Shown: positions 8,506-18,511 of the stretch, one piece after another
Numbering within the stretch: the first letter of the stretch is position 1
Layout of the letters: each line of letters starts with the position of its first letter
NCBI RefSeq assembly: GCF_027571385.1
Contig: NZ_CP085636.1
Location: 1,488,001 to 1,552,000 of the forward strand
DNA length: 64,000 nt
Reading direction: 5' to 3'
Source: Shewanella sp. MTB7
GTDB taxonomy: Bacteria; Pseudomonadota; Gammaproteobacteria; Enterobacterales; Shewanellaceae
Position numbers and translations under genes: made by a program
The notes under the pieces: generated by a model
What the model saw: the letters and a program-made list of their open reading frames with translations, nothing else
What the model was told of the DNA's origin: nothing
Databases searched by the model: none

Positions 8506-9069
8506 TCATCTGGTCAGATTTATCCATGAACGATTGCATAGATTCTTTACAGTATCAATGTCACTAATAAAGCTATTCCAAGCTTGCGTGCATTGCTCGA
8601 CAATGTCCTCATAATTGGCAAAACACCTATTGGCTAAATGGCGCTGTCTCATCCATCCCCAAACTTGTTCGATAGGATTAAGCTCTGGTGAATAGGGAGG
8701 TAGTTTAATCATGGTTAGATTATCGAATTCATTATCTAGATCTTTTGTATGCCAACCGGCACCATCCATGATCACGACAGCGTGGCGATCTGGAAGAGTT
8801 GCTTCAGAAATTAACTTTAGGTGTTGCCGCATGAACCTTTTATCTACCCATGGAGTGATCAACGCTTCGGTATTTCCATTCGACGGACATACCGCCCCAA
8901 AAACATAAGCGTACTCAAACTGTTGTTGTCGAACGACTCTTGGACGACTTCCTTTTTTTGCCCATAAGCGTGTCGTCGTGTTTTGTTGCCCTATACGAGC
9001 TTCATCTTGAAACCAAACATCAACTTGAGTCAGGGCAATATGACCGGGGATGTTAAGGATCGTTTCCAA
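8506..9069 (-). CDS. IS630 transposase, catalytic DDE half (frame B)
   Basis: 187 aa with the three catalytic acidic residues in context: FQDEARIG, VIMDGAGWHT and LPPYSPELNPIEQVWGWM. This is the RNase H-like DDE domain of IS630 transposases, which cut and join at TA. It overlaps frame A by 17 bp in the +1 frame and may be made only as a fusion by slippage at the A6 run; independent initiation at the in-frame ATG is less likely to give an active protein. Unlike copy 1, this copy has no internal stop. Confidence 0.8.
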   Translation of the reverse strand: METILNIPGHIALTQVDVWFQDEARIGQQNTTTRLWAKKGSRPRVVRQQQFEYAYVFGAVCPSNGNTEALITPWVDKRFMRQHLKLISEATLPDRHAVVIMDGAGWHTKDLDNEFDNLTMIKLPPYSPELNPIEQVWGWMRQRHLANRCFANYEDIVEQCTQAWNSFISDIDTVKNLCNRSWINLTR

Positions 9070-9541
9070 GCGGAAGTTTTTTAAAAGCTTCTTGTGCTTT
9101 TTGGGATTGTTTAGGATGTTTTGACCTACTCGTTATCCAAGAAAAACCTAGCCGCTTTAATACTCTATAGACACTTGATGGTTCATAATTGATACCAAAG
9201 TGCTGAAAAATATATTCATTAATATCAGCACCCGATAGTCTGCCACCTTCTTCAGATAAACTTTGCTGCTCAATGAATGTTGCGAGTTGTTTAGATTGAG
9301 TCTTGTTTAAAGATGGAGGTCGGCCAGGTGATGTTTTGTGCTCAAGGCCCGCTAAACCGTCGGTTAAGAAATCACTTACCCATTTGTTTACACTGGTACG
9401 ACTCACCTTAAGAATACTCGTGATCTCAATGCGGTTATGCCCTTCACTGAAATGTGCTAATGCCAAAAGACGGATCCGCTTTTGTGCATTTTTCTCTCGT
9501 CGTGCCAGAGAGCGAAAGTCAGTGGTATTAAGCTTTTCCAT
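9053..9541 (-). CDS. IS630 transposase, DNA-binding half (frame A)
   Basis: 162 aa. Paired helix-turn-helix regions typical of IS630/Tc1 (RIEITSILKVSRTSVNKWV; then SGADINEYIFQHFGI and SSVYRVLKRLGFSW), with a GRPPSLN linker. It ends at KLPLGNDP while the catalytic half continues in the +1 frame (17-bp overlap). The crossing point holds TTTTAAAAAAC; removal of one A, or an equivalent slip, would fuse the halves. Both IS630 copies show the same split, but they are near-identical copies and so not independent evidence for programming. Confidence 0.8.
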   Translation of the reverse strand: MEKLNTTDFRSLARREKNAQKRIRLLALAHFSEGHNRIEITSILKVSRTSVNKWVSDFLTDGLAGLEHKTSPGRPPSLNKTQSKQLATFIEQQSLSEEGGRLSGADINEYIFQHFGINYEPSSVYRVLKRLGFSWITSRSKHPKQSQKAQEAFKKLPLGNDP

Positions 9542-9549
9542 ATGTAACC

Positions 9550-10895
9550 GGCTCTTCTCCGCTTAGGTGAGCTTGATATTTGGATAAAAGGTTGAATGGG
9601 TATCAGGGACTGATGTTTGTCTGATCTTGAGTTTGAAGTATTCAATGTCTCGTATCCCTCTAGCTCTTCGCCTGAGTAAGCCAATAGAGACATTCCCCGC
9701 TTCAACTCGAGCGTTGGTTAATCTATATTTTGCGTAATTGCATACACCAATTTTTTTATCCAATAGTGCGTCTGCATAATTATACAAGGACAATATCCTC
9801 GTTGACCTAGTAAGACCGCACCAAGCTTCAAGTGCCTTAACCATCGACGTGTAACACGGTTCATCCCATATCGCTTGTAACTGCTCTTTCAGCATATACA
9901 ATGCAGAGAGTCTTGTTACTCTCGAGTAAATCACCAAGCCTATCTGACTGCCTTTCATCCAACTTATGGGCGTTTTTTAGCAAGAGAAACAACGTTCCTT
10001 TGAGCATCTTTTTATCTTCATGAGAACCATTTCGAAAGGCTTTGGCGCGTTCTTTTTTGATGAGTAAGCAGTAGTTTTGCATCACATGAAATCGGTCGAA
10101 AACGATATCTGCGTTAGGGAGCATTTTCCTTACTGCCGATTGATAAGGCTGACCCATATCCATTGAAACCGCTTTAATACCGTCTCTTGTAGTTGTTGAG
10201 AATTGCTCGAAGAACGAAATAAGGATTGCTGCTTTTCTACCGTGTTCGACCCAAATTAAATGACCAGAAACCAAATCGTATACAACGGTCATGTAGTCAT
10301 GCCTTTTGGCTCTGGCTACTTCATCAACGCCAATATGGATTAAGTTGTTAAGCTTCGCTGGCTCCAAGCCTGGCAGAATTGAATGTAGATATTCCTTATC
10401 AATGTTTTTTACCGTTTCCCAACGAATTCCTAGATGTTGAGACACTGCGTGAATACTCATGTACCGGCATAATCCACTGATGAACTTACAGAAGCGAGTT
10501 GTATATCTCGCTCCTTTGGCAACGAATTCAGTCGCTTCAATTAACCTTATGCCGTCTTTATTTCTGGTCTGAGCGAGTTCAACTTCGATGCGACAAGGAC
10601 GTCCACTAACAGGTAAGTCATGTACCCGTCTTCTTACGTAGTGATCGACGGTACATTGGCTTTCAGTTCTTGGCTCTTCAACCTTAAACCGCCTATCTCG
10701 GCGGCATTGTACAAGAACCGCCTGAGAATCTTTTTCGATAGAAAAGGACTGTACACATTGGCCTTTAAAGCCAAATAGGGTGGATGATAATGATGGCAAG
10801 GTATATTCGCTTATTCACAAATAAGAAAGTGTTGTAAATAATAATGTTATTTATGATCTTTGATATGAATAGACTCACCTAAGCGGAGAAGAGCC
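9550..10895 (-). mobile_element. ISL3-like insertion sequence, copy A
   Basis: Bounded by perfect 21-bp inverted repeats beginning GGCTCTTCTCCGC (9550-9570 and 10875-10895). Total 1346 bp. It contains one frameshifted transposase gene. No direct target repeat is seen at the two ends, and the left neighbour is the cut end of IS630, so a flanking deletion probably followed insertion. A second, diverged copy lies at 18752-20082. Confidence 0.9.
9563..10799 (-). pseudogene. ISL3-family transposase, copy A (frameshifted)
   Basis: The N-terminal part (from 10799) reads well through the IGVDEVARAKRHDYMTVVYD region and the SMDMGQPYQSAVRKMLPNA and VFDRFHVMQN motifs typical of ISL3 transposases. At about 9897 two bases present in copy B (AGCATATAAACAATG there, AGCATATACAATG here) are missing. 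This shifts the frame to a stop at 9861. The C-terminal part continues in another frame (LKEQLQAIWDEPCY to FYPNIKLT, ending at 9563). Disrupted. Confidence 0.88.
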
Positions 10896-11069
10896 CATTT
10901 TGTATTTCTTAAATATTTGTAATCGCTGAACTACTGTAGTCAATAAGCATGATTGAATTCATTTTCCTAAATGTAGATCTCAGAAACTACTACCGCTAGG
11001 GCAAACAACATCAAAAAACAATTTTGAGGCTTTTTTAAGGTTATAACTTCATTTTGTAAATCTGGAAAT

Positions 11070-11372
11070 TTAAAGTAACGCTTTCTTTTTCATGTCAAAC
11101 TCATCTTGAGTTAGGATTCCTTTCTCTTTCAATTTGTGAAGCTTTTCGATTTGAGAGGCCACATCAATTGTTGATGTTTTACTCGGCTCAATGAAACACC
11201 AAATTAGTGCAATAAGCCAGCCGCTCCCCGCCACTAAGCCACCAAATACATTAACTAAAATAATCGGTATCCTGTGTGGATGTTTTTTCTTGATGGCGAT
11301 AATAGTTGGTAAAAATACCAATGGTAATAAAACCAAAATTATCAGTAATTGAAAAATACCTATACTTCCCAA
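11070..11372 (-). CDS. Superinfection-immunity-like membrane protein with C-terminal SHOCT motif
   Basis: 100 aa. Two hydrophobic segments (about 5-27 and 37-62) include GLVAGSGWLIALIWCFI, resembling the GW-containing second helix of the superinfection-immunity (T4 Imm-like) family. Residues ~75-100 match the SHOCT pattern (KLHKLKEKGILTQDEFD.KKK). AAGGAGAA lies upstream of the start. Such proteins are common as small inner-membrane proteins of unknown role; a part in blocking phage DNA entry is possible but unproven. It stands alone between ISL3 copy A and the broken EAL gene. Confidence 0.65.
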   Translation of the reverse strand: MGSIGIFQLLIILVLLPLVFLPTIIAIKKKHPHRIPIILVNVFGGLVAGSGWLIALIWCFIEPSKTSTIDVASQIEKLHKLKEKGILTQDEFDMKKKALL

Positions 11373-11874
11373 ATTGTTCTCCTTTCTTATAAGAGTTAAA
11401 TACTCTGCTGAGAGTCACTTCTTATGTTGATAAATCAACATATTTCTAATTATTTTAGCAAGTTATTAGTATCACATCAGTGAAGTAATATCCATTTTGG
11501 CATTTGGTAAGACTCAGCTTATAACTGTCATATATGCAGTTTGGGGAGCTGCTATCCATAGAGATAAATGTAAAGCCATATTAACTTGATTGAGCTGGCT
11601 AGACTGTTCTAATTAAAATGTTTTGGGGCAGAAACATGCCAGAAGCATTCCGCTAGCACGTTACACGTGCCTGTTTAGAATCGGCCAGTTATCAGCATAA
11701 AACGTGCCAATATTATTCCACTGACACATATTGAGACAGAAATAAGTCATCGAACTTTCTATTTTACCATTCAATAGATAATAGCCCTCAAATTCCATAC
11801 AACACTGTCCTGCATTAATAATGCAGGATTATATAGCTACCAGTATTACTTATGAGATCTGAGGGGTTGAACTA
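11373..11874. other. Gene-free spacer with two hairpins
   Basis: No open frame of note. A perfect 10-bp inverted repeat at 11808-11828 (TCCTGCATTA-A-TAATGCAGGA) could be an operator or a weak terminator without a T-run. A GCACGT-TAC-ACGTGC hairpin lies near 11657-11671. Upstream promoter sequences for the minus-strand gene ending at 11070 and for the EAL gene presumably lie here, but none is clear. Confidence 0.4.
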
Positions 11875-13369
11875 ATGTTAAGACAATGGAAACTTTTTTT
11901 TGTTTTTTATCGCCACCTAGACTATCTGTAGTTTGAGTTTTAGCGTAGTTAATGGGTTCCTTGTTAGAACTGCGCTTACTCAAGATGCAGAGCTATTGCT
12001 ATATGAATTTCACGACTCACTCCTCAACGCACACAAGATTCTTGAGAAGCAAGTTGCACCAAATAAATTCGATTGCTCTCTGGAGTCAATAGCGAAACTC
12101 TCTCACGAGGTATATTCACACCCCAGTATTCGAATGCTTGGGTTGGCAGACAAAGATAATCCTGTATGCAACACTGAAGGTCCTACCTTGAGGTTAGATA
12201 ATTACTCCATTCATCGATTTTCAGAGGAATACTATTTAGTCTCGGATCTTGATAACAACAATGCTCATAGCGAATTGCTTTTAGTTTGAGAGATGAAGGG
12301 CTGGCAACTATATGCGAGCCTTACACCATTTTTGATTAGTCATTTGGAAGAAGATAAATGTATAAAATGCCTTTCTTATGAAGTGATTATAGAAGGAGAA
12401 CCAATACTAAAATTTGAGGGTGTGCCAATAGATACTCCTTATGTAGAGTCTCAGGTAACACGGAAAGAGGGTTTATTGGATGTGAGTTTAAAACTGGTTC
12501 CCAATAAGGAGTTCTACGATTCCTATACACAACTTAGTCTATTGGGTTCTCTCATAATCTCTTTCACCATAGCATCTATATTCACGGCACTGTTGTACAA
12601 ATTAATTACCATCCGGCAATCATTTCATCATGTGCTCAATGAGGCTATCAATAAAGCTGAATTTGTCCCTTACTATCAACCAATAGTTGATAGTCGAACT
12701 TCTGAAGTTATTGGTGCTGAAGTGCTTGTACGATGGATAAAGCCTGATGGAAAGATCATTCCACCCTATCAGTTTATTCCATATGCCGAAGACTCTGGTT
12801 TGATCGTTCCAATTACTGATCAGCTAATTGAAAAGGTTATTCAAGACATAGTGAAACTCGGTTGGAGCGGTGGTACTCAATTCATGAGTATCAATATAGT
12901 GCCTGTTCATCTAACCAATGACGAACTGTTTAATTTGGTAAAAGCCCTGTGTGAAAAACACCATATAGTCCCTTCAACGTTAAGCTTAGAGATCACAGAA
13001 CGACAAAAGATCCCTGATCTATCTTTGGCAAAAGCGACACTAAATCGTTTTTATGAATACGGTATTAATCTGAAGTTAGATGATGCTGGTACGGGTTACG
13101 GTGGATTTTCTTACGTTCAAGAACTTGGTATTTTAACACTAAAAATAGATAAAATGTTCATTGATACGATTGAGACCGATGATGTTAAGAATAGTGTCCT
13201 AGATGCCATTATCTCATTTATAGAAACTTCTAATCTAGATGCGATAGCCGAAGGCGTTGAGAACCAAAAACAAGTGGAGTATTTGAAACAGCGTGGAATA
13301 TATAAGATTCAAGGATATGTTTACGGTAAGCCGATGCCAATTGAAGACTTAGAGGTATATCCTAAGTAA
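11875..13369 (+). pseudogene. CSS-motif EAL-domain c-di-GMP phosphodiesterase, disrupted
   Basis: A likely start at 11875 (MLRQWKLFF) precedes a run of eight T and goes out of frame. The periplasmic CSS-motif sensor part reads from 11933 to a TGA at 12287. The same frame then resumes (GWQLYASLTPF), through a transmembrane helix (LLGSLIISFTIASIFTALLY) into a complete EAL domain. The EAL catalytic residues all seem present: GAEVLVRW, MSINIVP, LEITE, LKLDDAGTG, LKIDK, AEGVEN and QGYVYGKPM. The intact protein would hydrolyse cyclic di-GMP under control of a disulfide-type periplasmic sensor. An N-terminally shortened product from the ATG at 12293 is conceivable. Confidence 0.82.
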
Positions 13370-13614
13370 ATCAACCCTATTACCTGTTTACGCACGAATC
13401 CTTACGCTAGGCCAACCTTGAACAAAACTAGTAACTTAACTTGACATCTAGTTAGTAATGATTATTATTTGCAATTAGATTTTATCCTTAAAGGTGTAGG
13501 AGGTTGTTGTTAATAAAAAGTGTATTTTTATGGGTTATATTGACTTAAATTAACATGGTGGTTCAATTAATAATATTTTTTATTAATACCATTTCTATTA
13601 TCATGGAGTAGATA

Positions 13615-16600
13615 ATGAGACTTATCTTAATTTGTATCGTTTTATTTTCTTGTTCAGTATTTTCAGAAGAAAATAATTGGTTAGATGATTTGTCGAGGCA
13701 AGCTAATTCATTCGAGCCACCGATTATCAGCATTGATAGTTCACCTAAATATTTTCAAGAAAAATTCAATCCTTTTAATGGTGCTTATTTAATAGATGTT
13801 TTTTCGATAGATACGCCAGGAAACTTCCCGTTGTTTTCAAAATTAACCTTAACCCATAATCCTATCTATAGATATTACGATTCAGATCCTGATATGAGGG
13901 TTATAAGTGAACTTTCAATTCCAAGAATACATGGAAGGGTTACCTTTCATGGTAATCAACCGTGGAGTGAGAAGTCAAAAAGGCTATGTACATATGAAGT
14001 GCCTGAAGTCGATCTACCTCATAGGGAAAGATATGGTCCATTTGTTATCTTAGATGATGGAGTAGAGGATGTTTTAATTAAAAAAGATTTAAATAACAAT
14101 AAATATCCAGAGGCGGTGTTTTATACAAAAAACAATAGCAAGGTATTTTGCAAGTCAAATAATCAAGGTGTTGAATATTTTGTTGTTAATGACTCCTTAG
14201 GTAATGAATATACTTTTGACAGATTGCATTATAAGAAAGACAGTAGTGGCTCTAGGAAATATTTAAATTATACTTTTTTGCCTTCTAAGATAGAAGATAA
14301 ATTTGGAAATAAAGTTGAACTTTATTATGATATTGAACCCGTAACTGAGAAGTATAGTAATATAAAAGGGACTATTAATAGAATATCCTGGAGTGATGGC
14401 AGAGAATTACTTATTGAGGGGACAGGTAGGCAGCCTATTAGTACATATAACATTCATTATGGTGGCAAAACATGGAGCGTTGGAGCCTTTGGAGGTAAAG
14501 ACTTTCGTGACTTCACTTTGCCAAACAATGAACAGTTAAGAATTGAATATGAAGATGTATATTTTTTTACAGGGTGGGATTACGAATATAAGTATATCCT
14601 TCCTGATAACTCATATATCAAATATGAGACAGCATACATGGTAGGGTGCGGGCCATATATATCGTCAGAAGATAACGAAGAAGTCCTATCATTTGATGAT
14701 GACGAGGCACAAATTCATTATTGTAAAGTGCCTTATTCAGAGACCTCTCCATTTTACAGTGCTAATAAAACACACACATGGATAGATAAACGACATTTCC
14801 CAACATTGAAACGAAAAACAGTATCCGCAAAAGGACGTGAAGATGCTGTTTTTACTTATAACTTTACTAATGGGTTACTTGATTTAAGAGCAAGTAACAC
14901 ATTGGTGTCTAAAAATCATGAACGTCGTACTTTGGAAGTGATAGGGCCTGATAACATAAAAGTCTATGTTCATAACCCCTCTTTTAATCATAAAGAGGGA
15001 GAGCTTATTGAATATTCAGTATTAGATATAAATAATAGAAGAGTTTTACAGCAACAATTATATAATTATGAATATTATGTTATGGATGGTTATGCTTGTG
15101 GAAGGCGAGGTTGTATTGAAAGTAAATATGTTGATGGTAAGAAAAATTGGGATAAATATCATTTTAAAAGACTACGTAGCAGTGAAAGGATCGTAAGTGA
15201 GAATACGAATTATAATTTCGAGGTTATTTTAAGGGATACGTTTGATAATGAAACCGTGGTGAAAGAATTCATAAGTGATGGGGGAGTTAAGTATTCAAAA
15301 TTTGAATATGCAAACTTTACAAATTTATGGTCATTATCTAATGTTAAATCGATAGCGGTGTCTTATGATGGTTTATCTTGGAAGAACATTAAGAGTTTTG
15401 AATACTTCCCTGAAAATAGTGTCTATAAATCATCATTAAAAAATGAACATGTATACGGAAAACTGTATAAGAATTATGTGTCATATCACAGTGACGGAAA
15501 CTTAAAAAAGACAACTCATAATGGAAGTAATAATTACAAGCAATTTGATGATTACTATCGAGGTAAGGCTCGTAAAATTACCGTTCCTTGTGCAACAACA
15601 AATGGTTGTAACACTGTAAATAATAGTACAACCAATACAGCAATTGCTAAGTTTGAAGTAAATAATGACGGTGCAATTAAAAGTGTTACGGACTTTAATG
15701 GTAATAAAGTTAGTTATAGTTACAATCATATTGGTTGGTTAACTAATATTGATTATGCCGATAATAGGTGGATTGATAAGAATATAAGCTATAATTATGT
15801 AACTAGTGCTAATGACGGTATTCCCGATAGTGATATTATAGTTGGTCAGGTTAAACAAACAATAACGCAAGGAAATCTTGAGCAAGTAATTTATTATGAT
15901 GGTTTGATGCAACCAACTTTTACTCGTGCCCGAGATAAAACGAATAATGACACTATTCGCTATCTACGTACAAGATACGACTCCGATAATCGTCCAATAC
16001 TGCAATCCTTTCCTAGTAATAATGCCAGCAGTAATATGGGTATATTTACTGAGTATGATGCTGTTGGACGTGTGATATCCATCACTCGTCAAAGTGATGG
16101 TGCCACGTCAACGATTGAATATCTTAATGATAATAAACTACAATTCACCGATGCAAATGGTAATGCGACGAAGACAAGCTATCTTGCTTATAGTAGCCCG
16201 AGTTACGATAAGCCTACATTAATAGAAGCACCAAATACTGATGATACAGTCATTGATTATAACCAATTTGGTCAAATAACGTCTATTTCACAAGGTAATG
16301 TAACAGAGAAACGTTTGTACGATAGTTATCAACAACTCTGTAAAATGAGTCGACCTGAAGCGGGTGTAACTGCATATGATTATAATGTTCAGCGTAAACC
16401 AATTTGGTATGCCGAGGGGACTAATGGTGGTATGAATAATTGTACGACTTCATCTGTACCAGCAACACATAAAGTACTCTTGAATTATGACAATTTAGAT
16501 CAACTTAGAACAGAAAACTTCCCCGACATGACACCCGATAATGTTTATCATTATGATACTAATGGTAATTTATTAAGTTTAGTGTCAGGCAGTGGCAGCA

Positions 16601-18237
16601 ATACCATCAGTTGGCGTTACCTATATAACTCGCTTAATTTAATAGAAAAAGAAACGCTGTCACTGGATGGGAAGAGTTTTGTATTAGATTGGAACTATAA
16701 CAATTTAGGTGCAGTGAATTCTCTCAAGTACCCCTCAGGAAAAATAATTAACTACGCGCCAAATGCTTTAGGTCAGCCAACTAAAGCAAGTGAAGGTAAC
16801 ATCAACTATGCAAACAATGTGAAATATCATCCCAATGGTCAAGTTAAAAGTTTTTCTTATGGAAATGGGATCACTCGAAATGTGACTTTAGATACAACAG
16901 GGCGTATTGATTTAATTAATGATGTGAAAGCATCATTAATTAAAATGAAACTTGATCCTCGCTATGATGTTAATGATAACTTAACTGGGGTCGTTGATTG
17001 GCTCGACCCCAGTAATGACATTGATAACATAAGTTATGATGGCGTAAATCGCTTGAGATCTGCTGATGGAAAATGGGGTCGTGGGAGTTATAGCTATGAT
17101 GGATTAGGTAATATTGAAACTCGCAGTATTAGTGGTTCATCTATCACTTATCACTATAACAACTTTAATCGCCTTAATAACCTTAGTGGTGCCTATGGCT
17201 ACACTTATGGTCACGATACTCGAGGCAATGTAATTAACAATGGTCGCTATGGATTGGCATTTAACCGTGCAAACCAAGTTACCACGGCGAAAGGTATACC
17301 TTATCGTTATGACGGACATAATCGGAGAGTGAAAAAGAATAATGATCATAGTGTTTATAGTCAAAGTGGACAACTTTTAGCTCGTTTAACCCCAAGTAGT
17401 GGATTGACGGAATCGATATATTTAGATAATAAGCTCATTGCTGAAACGACACCTACATCTGTGCGTTATCAACATACGGATATGCTTGGTACGCCAGTAC
17501 TTGAGACTGACCGTTCAGGAAATACATTAACGAAAAGTGTTTATGAGCCTTTTGGTAAACGTCTTGGTGGTGAAAAAGCGGGGATAGGGTATACGGGTCA
17601 TTTACAAGATGAAGACCTCGGCCTGACCTATATGCAGGCACGATACTATGATCCGTTGATTGGACGTTTTTATTCGAATGACCCTATTGGGTTTAGGGAT
17701 GTGCATAGTTTTAATCGTTATGCTTATGGTAATAATAACCCGTATAAATATACAGACCCAGATGGTAAGGCTGCTGAAAGCTGGTTAAATAGGCCTGGCG
17801 GCGTGAGCATCCAGCAACATCAAGATGCTTATACTGGAGCTGCTGCGATTGGTGTTGCGGTTTGGACTGCCGGAGCTGCATCTGTATCAGTGACTACTTC
17901 TGCATCCATTATTGCCTTGGAAGTTACAGCTGTGGCGACTGGAGATATGCCTTTATCTCCATTTTCTCGAGTAAATGCTGTTAAATTGGAAAAGCAATTG
18001 GCTTCACAGTCACAATTAACAGAGCTTGCAGCAGGTGCTGGGACTGTTATCAGCCAACCAGCTAAGCAAGCTAATAGAATTGCATCTCAAACAGGTTTCG
18101 AAGCAAAGAACATCCAAAAAGTAAGCTCTGAGGCGCATGTTGCAAAAGATGGTTCACAAGTTCAGACTCATACATTTAGAGATGCAGAATCTAATACACT
18201 GATTGAACCAAAAACAATAATAAATGAAACTAACTAA
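13615..18237 (+). CDS. Full-length exported RHS protein with core and variable toxin-like tip
   Basis: 1540 aa, behind GGAG. Signal peptide residues 1-17 (LILICIVLFSCSVFS). Residues ~18-620 are a divergent Tyr/Asn-rich region. YD repeats run from ~623 (YHSDGNLKK) to ~1280 and align closely with the first locus (RYDGHNRRVKKNN in both). The core runs ~1284-1382 (YQHTDMLGTPVLE to NPYKYTDPDGK), including DPIGF and the conserved NRYAY..NNP. Residues ~1383-1540 are a unique tip: an Ala/Val-rich hydrophobic stretch followed by a basic/polar end (FEAKNIQKVSSEAHVAKDG) with no family I can name. By family analogy the shell encapsulates the tip, which is the effector. Codon use is very AT-rich, consistent with an accessory island. 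Confidence 0.85.
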   Translation: MRLILICIVLFSCSVFSEENNWLDDLSRQANSFEPPIISIDSSPKYFQEKFNPFNGAYLIDVFSIDTPGNFPLFSKLTLTHNPIYRYYDSDPDMRVISELSIPRIHGRVTFHGNQPWSEKSKRLCTYEVPEVDLPHRERYGPFVILDDGVEDVLIKKDLNNNKYPEAVFYTKNNSKVFCKSNNQGVEYFVVNDSLGNEYTFDRLHYKKDSSGSRKYLNYTFLPSKIEDKFGNKVELYYDIEPVTEKYSNIKGTINRISWSDGRELLIEGTGRQPISTYNIHYGGKTWSVGAFGGKDFRDFTLPNNEQLRIEYEDVYFFTGWDYEYKYILPDNSYIKYETAYMVGCGPYISSEDNEEVLSFDDDEAQIHYCKVPYSETSPFYSANKTHTWIDKRHFPTLKRKTVSAKGREDAVFTYNFTNGLLDLRASNTLVSKNHERRTLEVIGPDNIKVYVHNPSFNHKEGELIEYSVLDINNRRVLQQQLYNYEYYVMDGYACGRRGCIESKYVDGKKNWDKYHFKRLRSSERIVSENTNYNFEVILRDTFDNETVVKEFISDGGVKYSKFEYANFTNLWSLSNVKSIAVSYDGLSWKNIKSFEYFPENSVYKSSLKNEHVYGKLYKNYVSYHSDGNLKKTTHNGSNNYKQFDDYYRGKARKITVPCATTNGCNTVNNSTTNTAIAKFEVNNDGAIKSVTDFNGNKVSYSYNHIGWLTNIDYADNRWIDKNISYNYVTSANDGIPDSDIIVGQVKQTITQGNLEQVIYYDGLMQPTFTRARDKTNNDTIRYLRTRYDSDNRPILQSFPSNNASSNMGIFTEYDAVGRVISITRQSDGATSTIEYLNDNKLQFTDANGNATKTSYLAYSSPSYDKPTLIEAPNTDDTVIDYNQFGQITSISQGNVTEKRLYDSYQQLCKMSRPEAGVTAYDYNVQRKPIWYAEGTNGGMNNCTTSSVPATHKVLLNYDNLDQLRTENFPDMTPDNVYHYDTNGNLLSLVSGSGSNTISWRYLYNSLNLIEKETLSLDGKSFVLDWNYNNLGAVNSLKYPSGKIINYAPNALGQPTKASEGNINYANNVKYHPNGQVKSFSYGNGITRNVTLDTTGRIDLINDVKASLIKMKLDPRYDVNDNLTGVVDWLDPSNDIDNISYDGVNRLRSADGKWGRGSYSYDGLGNIETRSISGSSITYHYNNFNRLNNLSGAYGYTYGHDTRGNVINNGRYGLAFNRANQVTTAKGIPYRYDGHNRRVKKNNDHSVYSQSGQLLARLTPSSGLTESIYLDNKLIAETTPTSVRYQHTDMLGTPVLETDRSGNTLTKSVYEPFGKRLGGEKAGIGYTGHLQDEDLGLTYMQARYYDPLIGRFYSNDPIGFRDVHSFNRYAYGNNNPYKYTDPDGKAAESWLNRPGGVSIQQHQDAYTGAAAIGVAVWTAGAASVSVTTSASIIALEVTAVATGDMPLSPFSRVNAVKLEKQLASQSQLTELAAGAGTVISQPAKQANRIASQTGFEAKNIQKVSSEAHVAKDGSQVQTHTFRDAESNTLIEPKTIINETN

Positions 18238-18255
18238 TATTTTTGGCGGGGGCTT

Positions 18256-18480
18256 ATGGCTAGACTAAAACGAATATATTCAATAAGTGAAAAATGCTTT
18301 ATTGATGTTGTAAAATCTGAAAGTGGGTATTTTGAGCTAGAACAATTTGCTAGAAAATATGATTGTGAAGAAGAGGTTTTCTATGAGATTAGAGAGTATC
18401 CAGGGCCAGTAGGGAAATTTGGTGAATTTGATTCAGCAATAGAAGAAGCTGAGAGGCTGATGAAGCTATGTCATGACTAA
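18256..18480 (+). CDS. Small acidic protein, candidate immunity protein for the second RHS tip
   Basis: 74 aa, starting 18 bp after the RHS stop behind GCGGGGGC. Strongly acidic (CEEEVFYEIRE, EFDSAIEEAERLM) with no signal peptide or membrane segment, so probably cytoplasmic. No family is recognised. Size, acidity and place directly after an RHS tip fit a cytoplasmic immunity protein that neutralises a basic, possibly nucleic-acid-directed, toxin. The role is inferred from position only. RHS 3' repeat copy 3 begins 32 bp downstream. Confidence 0.6.
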   Translation: MARLKRIYSISEKCFIDVVKSESGYFELEQFARKYDCEEEVFYEIREYPGPVGKFGEFDSAIEEAERLMKLCHD

Positions 18481-18511
18481 AATATAAAGCCAATTGTTTC
18501 CTATGTTGTCC

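Larger units (their letters stand above)
8489..9549 (-). mobile_element. IS630-family insertion sequence, copy 2, right end lost
   Basis: The left terminal repeat (TACCAATCGGTATAA at about 8491) is present and the transposase frames are complete. The right end is cut at 9549/9550 by the ISL3-like element: copy 1 continues past this point to its palindromic end, copy 2 does not. It inserted at the end of RHS 3' repeat copy 2, consistent with the TA target preference of IS630. Confidence 0.82.

Noticed and set aside
9550..10895. An active ISL3-type element.
   Set aside because: Terminal repeats are perfect but the transposase has a 2-bp deletion, and copy B has a nonsense codon, so neither copy makes a full transposase.
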